Assembly: GCA_027364815.1 (NCBI GenBank)
Contig: DAHXOQ010000056.1
Span: 305 to 12,271, forward strand
Direction: 5' to 3'
DNA from: Acidobacteriaceae bacterium
Lineage (GTDB): Bacteria > Acidobacteriota > Terriglobia > Terriglobales > Acidobacteriaceae
Length of the DNA: 11,967 nucleotides
Part shown: piece by piece, positions 6,582 through 11,967 of the stretch
Layout of the letters: each line of letters starts with the position of its first letter
Position numbering within the stretch: position 1 is the stretch's first letter
Position numbers and translations under genes: made by a program
The notes under the pieces: generated by a model
Told to the model about the DNA's origin: nothing
Databases searched by the model: none
Seen by the model: only the letters and a program-made list of their open reading frames with translations

Positions 6582-7604
6582 TTACTGAATTTCCGGCACT
6601 TGATTCAAAACATTCCGCGACGCCGTCCTGATGTGAACATTCTGGTCAGAGGTCGCTACCGTTGAAAGCACCTGCCGCACACTCGAATCGCCCTCCACCG
6701 GAACAAGTATCGCAATTGCATGCGACCGGATCCTCGGCTCGGGATCGTTAAGAACAGCTTGCAATATCGCATTTCTCACCTGGAGATCGCTCGCCACCCA
6801 GGGCTGCAATCCATCCAGCGCCTTCAAACGTACATCGGCATTGCGGTCCGTCTCCAGTGCCACCTGCAGCGTATCGCGGATTCCCTGGCAGTTGTTGCTC
6901 GTCCTGCATTCGTCGGCCAGCAACTCAATCGAGTTGTCACGCACTCCCGGTGATGCCGAATTCTGACTCGCCAGCATCAGCAACTGACGTATCGATGGAT
7001 CACCCAGCGACCCTGAAATCTGCCGCGGAACCACCTGGTTGTACCGAACCTCAACCATATTGCTATCCGGGTCGCGCATCACGCTCGCAATATTCGCAAT
7101 CTCAGCAGACGATTGTGGCGCCATGCTCAAATCCTTCGCGTGTATTGAATCTGACACCGGCGTCGGATTCACGCTCGCCGTCGTCGCAAAATGATTCCCG
7201 CGAATCCCCGTCGCCACATTCGCCACGTGGAAGTTCGCGTAATAATATCCGCCCAAAATCCCCGCGCCCGCCCCAATAATCAACATCAGAGACGCTGCAA
7301 CCGGGGCAGATTGCAATCCTGCAAAATTGTTTTGTAAGTGTTGTGCCAGACGCTCGTACCACCGGCGCGGCGGAATCGAATCGAGCGCCTCTTCAAGCCT
7401 CAATCGCGATCGTGCAATCAAATTCGCGTCCGGCTCGGTCACAGGCAGCGCATCAGCCAAAAGCTTCAGCGCCGAAACCTGCTCATATTCAAGATGACAC
7501 TCGGGGCAGGTTGCCAGGTGACGGTTGAGCATGTGAATCTGCTCGTCGGTCAACTCGCCATATGCGGCCAGCGCAATGCTCTCATGTGCGGTTACACAAT
7601 TCAT
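6582..7604 (-). CDS. membrane anti-sigma factor with zinc-finger domain and periplasmic HEAT repeats
   Basis: A 340-residue single-span protein. Residues 1-50 are a zf-HC2 anti-sigma domain with Cys3, His29, Cys33 and Cys36 (the HxxxCxxC pattern at RHLATCPECH). Residues about 100-122 form one membrane helix. Residues about 195-335 show four to five HEAT-like helix pairs (VRDNSIELLADE, ADVRLKALDGLQPWV, PRIRSHAIAILVPV, VHIRTASRNVL). The cytoplasmic domain is expected to hold the sigma factor encoded just upstream; the HEAT domain would be periplasmic. Cys233 and Cys239 lie in that domain and could form a disulfide. The start at ATG 7604 has AGGA eight bases upstream. The sigma gene ends 131 bases before it, and the PDZ gene follows after about 145. 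HEAT repeats are an unusual sensor domain for this class. Confidence 0.87.
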   Translation of the reverse strand: MNCVTAHESIALAAYGELTDEQIHMLNRHLATCPECHLEYEQVSALKLLADALPVTEPDANLIARSRLRLEEALDSIPPRRWYERLAQHLQNNFAGLQSAPVAASLMLIIGAGAGILGGYYYANFHVANVATGIRGNHFATTASVNPTPVSDSIHAKDLSMAPQSSAEIANIASVMRDPDSNMVEVRYNQVVPRQISGSLGDPSIRQLLMLASQNSASPGVRDNSIELLADECRTSNNCQGIRDTLQVALETDRNADVRLKALDGLQPWVASDLQVRNAILQAVLNDPEPRIRSHAIAILVPVEGDSSVRQVLSTVATSDQNVHIRTASRNVLNQVPEIQ

Positions 7605-7735
7605 GGGTTACGTCCTATAGCCTCAAAAGTTCTACCACTCTTACAGACGGTTGCCCCTCTCTCTTGTTACCTGGAAGGCAATCCGTTTTTTGCTTATTTC
7701 AGTACTTACTGTCGTGATTCAGTGCGCTGTATTGC

Positions 7736-8533
7736 TCAGCGCGCGTCACTCAACTGTGCGCGCAATTTTTTCGTCGCCCGGAAAAGCGTGTTCTTCGCCG
7801 TCTCCTCCGTCGTGTTGAGCATCTCCCCAATCGTACGCAGTCGCAATCCCTGGTAATGCTTCAACTCAAATACCGTTCTCTCGCGCGGCGTCAGGTTGCT
7901 CAACGCTACCTGAATCTTCAGGCTCAACTGCTTCCTGTCCAACTCTCTGGACGGATTCGCATACGACCTGTCATCCGACACCGTCGCCAACCGGTCAATC
8001 TCTTCGCCCGATGAGTCAATCATGATTGCCAGATCCTCGCGGCGCGTCTTTTTCCGGCGCAGCTGGTCAAGGCAAAGATTCGTAACAATGCGATAAATCC
8101 ACGTATAGAATGAGCACTCAAATCTGAAGTTGCCCAAATATCTGTAAGCCTTCAAAAACGCTTCCTGGTAAATATCCTCGGCATCATGCTCTGAACCAGT
8201 CAGGTGCAGCGCCAATCTCAAAACCTGCTGCTCATATGTCCGGATCAGCGTATCGAATGCCACGCGTGATCCAGCCTGCGCCTCGCGAATCAGTTGCATC
8301 TCCGGCGCGCGATCCACCATCCGCGCAGCTTGCCTCTGCAAGCGTTCAGTCTCTGCTTTGTCCGGGGTCACAGTCTGACCAATCACGGGTCTGACGACCA
8401 CCGGGTGGGGCGTATGCGTTGCTGGGGAAGTAGTATCCATCACTGAGGACAATTGTACGCCTCGCGATGCTTCCCAAACTGCAGATTGCCTATTTGTAAT
8501 TTGATTAAGGGGGAGAACTGACTCGCTTGCCAT
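7736..8533 (-). CDS. ECF-type RNA polymerase sigma factor (sigma-E-like)
   Basis: A 265-residue sigma factor of the extracytoplasmic-function group. Region 2 spans about residues 90-162, with the core-binding and -10 recognition segment DAEDIYQEAFLKAYRYL...FRFECSFYTWIYRIVTN and LCLDQLRRKKTR. Region 4 spans about 208-262 (LTPRERTVFELKHYQGL and the helix-turn-helix TIGEMLNTTEETAKNTLFRATKKL). No region 1.1 or 3 is seen. The first about 75 residues before region 2 are polar, Pro/Thr-rich and longer than usual. ATG 8533 is preferred over the frame's first ATG at 8587 because GGGAG lies five bases before it. Co-directional with the anti-sigma and PDZ genes, it is presumably held inactive by the anti-sigma factor and is divergent from rnhA. 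Confidence 0.93.
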   Translation of the reverse strand: MASESVLPLNQITNRQSAVWEASRGVQLSSVMDTTSPATHTPHPVVVRPVIGQTVTPDKAETERLQRQAARMVDRAPEMQLIREAQAGSRVAFDTLIRTYEQQVLRLALHLTGSEHDAEDIYQEAFLKAYRYLGNFRFECSFYTWIYRIVTNLCLDQLRRKKTRREDLAIMIDSSGEEIDRLATVSDDRSYANPSRELDRKQLSLKIQVALSNLTPRERTVFELKHYQGLRLRTIGEMLNTTEETAKNTLFRATKKLRAQLSDAR

Positions 8534-8646
8534 TCTTGCTCCCGTGTAAAAAATTCTTGGTGTGCATTGGACGCAAAGCTGATTCAAGGGTTAGCAACTC
8601 AAAACTCTATTTTTTAGAAGGCATTTGAAAACGGTAAACTCTTCCT

Positions 8647-9153
8647 ATGCCCACCAAGCCCGTCAACTCCACCTACTCCGGTAACCTCTTCGAAGACCTC
8701 TCCACCGCGCAACCTGCCCCCTCAGCCGTTTTCGGGAAAAAGCCCCTCCTCACCGCCCACTGCGATGGCGGCTCCCGTGGCAACCCCGGCCCCGCCGGAT
8801 TCGGCGCCGTCATCGAAGACGAACACGGCAAAATCCTCGCCCGCCTCAACGGTTTCATCGGCATCCGCACCAACAACGTCGCCGAGTATTCCAGCCTCCT
8901 CGCAGTCCTCAAGTGGGCCGTCGCCGAAGGCCATTCCCGCCTCCGCATCGTCGCCGACTCCGAACTCATGGTCAAGCAAATGAAGGGCATCTACAAAGTC
9001 AAATCCCCTGACCTCCGTCCCCTCTACGACGAAGCCCGACTCCTCACCAAAAAACTCGCCGAGTTCCGCATCGAGCACACCCTCCGAGGCGGCAACAAAG
9101 AAGCCGACCGCCTCGCCAACGAAGCCATGGACAAAGCTATGGGCAAAATTTAA
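8647..9153 (+). CDS. rnhA: ribonuclease HI, archaeal/Gram-positive-like type
   Basis: Cleaves the RNA strand of RNA-DNA hybrids in the cytoplasm. The 168-residue protein carries the four acidic catalytic positions: Asp40 (HCDGGSRGNPGPAG), Glu80 (NNVAEYSSLL), Asp104 (VADSELMVKQM) and Asp154 (NKEADRLANEAMD). The GNPGPAGFG...N.AEY spacing and the lack of a basic protrusion resemble the short archaeal/Sulfolobus-like and actinobacterial group rather than E. coli RNase HI. About 33 polar N-terminal residues precede the catalytic domain; they do not look like a hybrid-binding domain. ATG 8647 has no clear Shine-Dalgarno (TTCCT precedes it) but a TAAACT -10-like word sits 7 bases upstream. It stands alone, divergent from the sigma operon. 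Confidence 0.92.
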   Translation: MPTKPVNSTYSGNLFEDLSTAQPAPSAVFGKKPLLTAHCDGGSRGNPGPAGFGAVIEDEHGKILARLNGFIGIRTNNVAEYSSLLAVLKWAVAEGHSRLRIVADSELMVKQMKGIYKVKSPDLRPLYDEARLLTKKLAEFRIEHTLRGGNKEADRLANEAMDKAMGKI

Positions 9154-9157
9154 TTCA

Positions 9158-9298
9158 ATCAATCAGCGGGCGCCCATCCAATCCGGCATCAACGCGGCCA
9201 ATACGGGTGACTCTCCTTGCGTCGCACCTGCCAATTACAACAAAAACATTAACTTAAACGGCCAAGTCATCCCTGCACCGCAGGACGTGCGATGCTGA
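9158..9298 (+). pseudogene. probable remnant of a right-handed beta-helix repeat protein
   Basis: One open frame without a start codon, out of frame with rnhA, runs to TGA 9296-9298. It encodes a core IQSGINAANTGD...CVAPANY and NINLNGQVI. This closely follows the start of the pectate-lyase/PbH1 beta-helix domain, typically of the form TIQ.AINAA..GD.V.VAPGTY.ENINFNGK.I. Similarity ends abruptly on both sides: after QVI the frame reads a few unrelated residues and stops. Read as a short decayed fragment left by deletion or recombination. The match is by memory of the family consensus, not a database search. Confidence 0.5.
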
Positions 9299-9342
9299 AT
9301 ACGGGTGGGTGAACAACTAAGCGAGGCACTTGCCTTACATAC

Positions 9343-10533
9343 CTACCAATTTTTCTTTAGTCCTGCCATCGTTTGATATCCCGCATAAACCCCCTCAAAC
9401 ACCGCTTCCCAACTCATCGTCAGCGAGTACTCACGCGCCGCCTCTCTCATCCGCTGATGCAACTCCTCATCCCCAACTATCCCCGCCACGGCTTTCGTAA
9501 AATCCTCATCCCTAACTATCCGCCCCGTCACACCCTCACTCACTATCGTCTTCGGCCCGCCATCAGGAGTCACAATCGCCGGAACTCCGCTGGCCAGAGC
9601 CTCAAGCACCACATTTCCAAATGTATCTGTGTGCGACGGAAAAACCAGCAGGTCCATGTTGGCGTAAGCCTCACTGAGCGCGTCACCACGCAGTACGCCC
9701 GTAAACTCCGCTTGCGGCATGCGCTCGCGCAGCCACTGCTCTTCCGCACCATGTCCAATAATGAGAAAACGGAAGTTGGTAATCCCGCGTTCAAGCAACT
9801 CATCATGAATCTGCGCCAGCAGGGTAATGTTCTTTTCTATGGAGAGCCTCCCGACAAAGCCCAGCAGTTGCGCATCATCGCCAGCCTTGCGTCGTCTGCG
9901 TGCCGGAGTAAAAAGTTCAGTATCCACGCCGCGCGGCATCAGAAAGCATTTGCGGCCAGTGGCCTTCTCGAGCAGCGCGCAGAGTTCTGGATTCGGCGCG
10001 TAGAGAACCTGCGCGATCGAATAAAACTTTGCGGCGACAGCCAATGTCCAGTCTTCAACTGTCTGCTCGACATGCGCGATGCGTTCAGGCGAGAGCATGT
10101 TTGCAATCCAAGTTGCCGAACGCCACGCCAGGTACTCGTGAACGTTTGTGTGCCAGCTTGCAGCGAGGGGAATTTCGCGATCATGGGCGAGAGTTGCGCC
10201 GAGCATGCCTGTGTCATTGGGGCCGGTGATGTGGATGAGGTCGGGGCGGAAACGATCGAGGACTTCATTGACGAGCGGAATGTGGCGTATCAGGCCTGGA
10301 TCAAAGCGAAGGTCTTTCTCGACGGCAAAGGATAGGAAACCGCGAGGGAGTTCGAGAGTCCAGAGGTTGCCTTCTTCGAGGAAAGCGGGTTCGCGCTCAC
10401 CGGCACGCACACAGAGAAAAGGAAGATTGCGGCGCCGCGCAAATGCCTCAAAGTGGCGACTGGTATGCGCCACCCCGTTCACTTCGTGAAAGGAATCGGG
10501 AAAGTAGGCAACGCGGGGCGTTTTTATTGGCAT
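9343..10533 (-). CDS. GT4-family glycosyltransferase (MgtA/SQD2-like)
   Basis: A 396-residue retaining GT-B enzyme predicted to transfer a sugar from a nucleotide donor to a lipid or glycan acceptor at the cytoplasmic face of the membrane. The N-terminal domain starts with RVAYFPDSFHEVNGVAHT (Gly20 loop) and contains SWHTNVHEY (His128). The C-terminal Rossmann domain has FVGRLSIEKN (Arg229, Lys234), LIIGHGAEE, and the EX7E-type motif as SHTDTFGNVVLEALASG (Asp303 in place of the first Glu, then Glu311). Length is normal. No transmembrane segment is visible. The Gly-rich N-terminus and TDTFGN variant resemble mannosyl- or sulfoquinovosyl-type GT4 enzymes, but donor and acceptor cannot be assigned. 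ATG 10533 lacks a good ribosome-binding site. It follows the PHP gene on the same strand after 72 bases. Confidence 0.9.
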   Translation of the reverse strand: MPIKTPRVAYFPDSFHEVNGVAHTSRHFEAFARRRNLPFLCVRAGEREPAFLEEGNLWTLELPRGFLSFAVEKDLRFDPGLIRHIPLVNEVLDRFRPDLIHITGPNDTGMLGATLAHDREIPLAASWHTNVHEYLAWRSATWIANMLSPERIAHVEQTVEDWTLAVAAKFYSIAQVLYAPNPELCALLEKATGRKCFLMPRGVDTELFTPARRRRKAGDDAQLLGFVGRLSIEKNITLLAQIHDELLERGITNFRFLIIGHGAEEQWLRERMPQAEFTGVLRGDALSEAYANMDLLVFPSHTDTFGNVVLEALASGVPAIVTPDGGPKTIVSEGVTGRIVRDEDFTKAVAGIVGDEELHQRMREAAREYSLTMSWEAVFEGVYAGYQTMAGLKKNW

Positions 10534-10605
10534 ACTGAAGAGAATAAACGGGCGAGAGTGGCCAGCGTTTCTACGCCGTATGAATTCTCACCCGAATGAT
10601 AGAGA

Positions 10606-11766
10606 TTAACCTTCCTGTTCGCCGAGTGCTGTGCGGAGTTCGCGGTTCTCGCTCCAAGCCGCGCGGAGTCCGCCTGAAACAGGTCCACGACCAAGGAGTT
10701 CGACCATTCCAAGAAGGACTCGCATGGCGCGGGGAGACTTACCACCCGGCCAGATTTCGCTGAGCGGCCGAACAATGCCATTTGCATCGGGATGGTAGAC
10801 ACGCTCGTCCCAATTTCTTGAACCTTGCGGGAATTCGGGATAGTTGCGAATAGCGTCGATGGTGGATTGCAGTAAGCGATGTTTCCACGGCTCGGCGTAC
10901 TGAGGCATGAAAAGGACGTGGCTTTTGCGCTCGTAGCGGATCTCGTGGACGAACTCGGTGAAGTTGGTGGCGTTGGTCATGTTGATGTTGCCGTTGGGCT
11001 CGATGCCGTGACGGTCACCGCCGGAGATGAGGAGCATATTCCACTGCTCGGCGAGGCGACGGACGGCGCGGTTTTCAGTCCAGTGGCGCAGGCCATTGAG
11101 TTCAAGGGCGTGGAAGAAGGCGCCGTTTTTTTGCAGGAATTCGTTGACGAGGAAGTTGTGCTTCTCCTGCCCGATGAGGAAGAGATCCCAGAGAGGATGG
11201 TTGAAGACGAGAAGAACATTGGGCTCTGCGTTGAGGGCGGAGAGAATCTCAGTTAGTTTTTTGTCGTTGGGATTGGCGGTGAATTCGGCGAGTGTGGCCA
11301 TCCATTCGTTGGCGCGGTCGCTGGGGAGATTGTGAACGCCGAGGTGAAAATCCTGACAGCCACCGTAAGGCGCGCTCCATTCAACGGAGACGGGAATGTG
11401 GCGGGCGCTGGGGACGGTGCGCAAAAGCATTGGCGCATTGATGTTGTCGTGATCGCTGAGTGAGACGAGGGGATTGAGGCCGATTTTTTCGATCTGGCGG
11501 CTTTCAAGATCGAAGGCCAGACGCGGGGTCAGAGGCGGGGTCCAATAGCTTTCGCTGAAGTTGATTTTGATTCCGTGACGCTCCTGGCTGCGGCGCTCAA
11601 GGCGCGTGATGAAGGGGCGAACGACGGGGTACTGGTTTCCGAAGTTGGCGAGAAAGTCCAGCGTCTATTTTGATTGGTTGGTGTGGCCGTGCAACGAGAC
11701 TCCGGTCTGGAACTCACGGGGCGCGTTTTTGTCGCGCCAGAGGTATGAGATGGAGATCTTTGACAT
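10606..11766 (-). pseudogene. PHP-domain phosphoesterase-like gene interrupted by one in-frame amber codon
   Basis: From ATG 11766, preceded by AAGGG at a spacing of five, the frame gives 33 residues ending LHGHTNQSK, then TAG at 11665-11667, then continues without another stop to TAA 10606-10608 (386 codons). The PHP metal motifs fall on both sides of the TAG: HGH (26-28) before, and SLSDHDN (Asp105, His106), SVEWS (Glu129), DFHLGVH (His141), NHPLWD (His190), LELNG (Glu222) and SGGDRHG (Asp251, His253) after. The only later ATG with a long frame, at 11430, would omit the first two motifs. PHP proteins are metal-dependent phosphoesterases; substrate unknown. Either a recent pseudogene, a sequencing error or a readthrough gene. 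It is followed by the glycosyltransferase gene. Confidence 0.82.
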
Positions 11767-11833
11767 AGTCACCCTTTCAATCTGGAATGCGGCTTAGCTT
11801 ACATTTCTATTGTCGCGTGGTGGAGTGAAAGGA

Positions 11834-11862
11834 GTGTTAAGGTCGTAAGAATCGCTAGTCAA
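11834..11862 (-). promoter_or_regulatory. candidate promoter of the PHP gene
   Basis: On the minus strand TTGACT (11862-11857), a 17-base spacer and TAACAC (11839-11834) lie about 68 bases upstream of ATG 11766. The -35 matches 5/6, the -10 only 3/6. The -35 box lies inside an inverted repeat (11850-11872). By eye only. Confidence 0.25.
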
Positions 11863-11872
11863 TTCAGCGATT
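11850..11872. repeat. inverted repeat overlapping the candidate PHP-gene -35 box
   Basis: AATCGCT (11850-11856), nine bases, AGCGATT (11866-11872): perfect 7-bp arms, with outer GTA/TAC able to extend the symmetry past a two-base offset. Size and place fit a repressor operator, but it could also be a chance hairpin. Confidence 0.4.
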
Positions 11873-11913
11873 TACGTTACCAGATTGGTACATTTTGGGA
11901 GGTTGTCACAGTT

Positions 11914-11928
11914 TCACAGCGGCTGTGA
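11914..11928. repeat. 15-bp palindrome upstream of the PHP gene
   Basis: TCACAGC, one central G, GCTGTGA: a perfect odd palindrome, with an extra TCACAG half-site just before it (11906-11911) and TGTGA just after (11929-11933). A candidate dimer-binding site; which regulator or gene it serves is unknown, as the DNA to the right is not in the window. Confidence 0.4.
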
Positions 11929-11967
11929 TGTGAGCAATTTTTTGGTGATTTGGTGGGAGGATGTGGT

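Noticed and set aside
8722..9162. 146-codon minus-strand open frame opposite rnhA
   Set aside because: Glu/Gly/Val-rich complement of rnhA, whose four catalytic acidic residues are all on the plus strand.
9310..9342. AGGC ACTT GCCT mini-hairpin downstream of the glycosyltransferase stop
   Set aside because: Four-base stem without a T run; not a credible terminator.
9373..10335. 320-codon plus-strand open frame opposite the glycosyltransferase
   Set aside because: No family motif; the minus strand carries all GT4 motifs in order.
11529..11717. 62-codon minus-strand open frame across the PHP-gene amber codon in another frame
   Set aside because: Ser/Thr/Pro-rich with no motif. I checked whether a frameshift rather than a stop explained the break; the PHP motifs before and after the TAG are in the same frame, so no shift is needed.
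1..11967. CRISPR arrays, tRNA/rRNA genes, transposases, toxin-antitoxin pairs, phage or defence genes
   Set aside because: None recognisable on either strand; no regularly spaced repeats and no matching protein motifs.

Overview
The window reads like a chromosomal segment of an Acidobacteriota bacterium, most likely class Terriglobia. This is inferred from three things: the gene content (a pyrR-pyrB-pyrC cluster, a sigma/anti-sigma/PDZ cassette whose anti-sigma factor carries HEAT repeats, an archaeal-like RNase HI); intergenic repeats of the TGTCATCCTGAGCG and TGCGGTTG type that I associate with these genomes; and C-rich coding strands. No rRNA, tRNA, CRISPR array, insertion sequence or phage gene was found.

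Layout. 1-118 is the end of a small or truncated membrane protein (+). 108-3617 (-) is a pyrimidine operon transcribed pyrR, pyrB, pyrC, DCC-family thiol-disulfide protein. pyrB/pyrC and pyrC/DCC overlap by stop-start fusion, and the pyrR-pyrB gap carries a hairpin with alternative pairings. Divergently at 3857-5172 (+) lie a coiled-coil/zinc-ribbon protein and a 5'(3')-deoxyribonucleotidase-like HAD phosphatase. 5173-5503 is non-coding: degenerate intergenic repeats, then a near-perfect Rho-independent terminator for the minus-strand unit to its right.

5504-8533 (-) is an apparent envelope-stress unit: ECF sigma factor, membrane-spanning zinc-finger anti-sigma factor with a periplasmic HEAT-repeat domain, and an exported two-PDZ protein with no protease domain, closed by the terminator. 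Divergent to it is RNase HI (8647-9153, +). A short in-frame stretch after it (about 9158-9298) looks like the debris of a right-handed beta-helix protein. The right end (-) holds a PHP-domain phosphoesterase-like gene and a GT4 glycosyltransferase. The PHP gene is interrupted by one in-frame amber codon between its first two metal motifs and is otherwise intact from a good ribosome-binding site to its stop. Its upstream region has two inverted repeats, one overlapping a possible -35 element.

Most of the window is ordinary housekeeping. The points most worth a second look are the sigma/HEAT-anti-sigma/PDZ unit, the amber-interrupted PHP gene, the pyrR-pyrB RNA structure and the beta-helix remnant. 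I see no convincing sign of a wholly new system.
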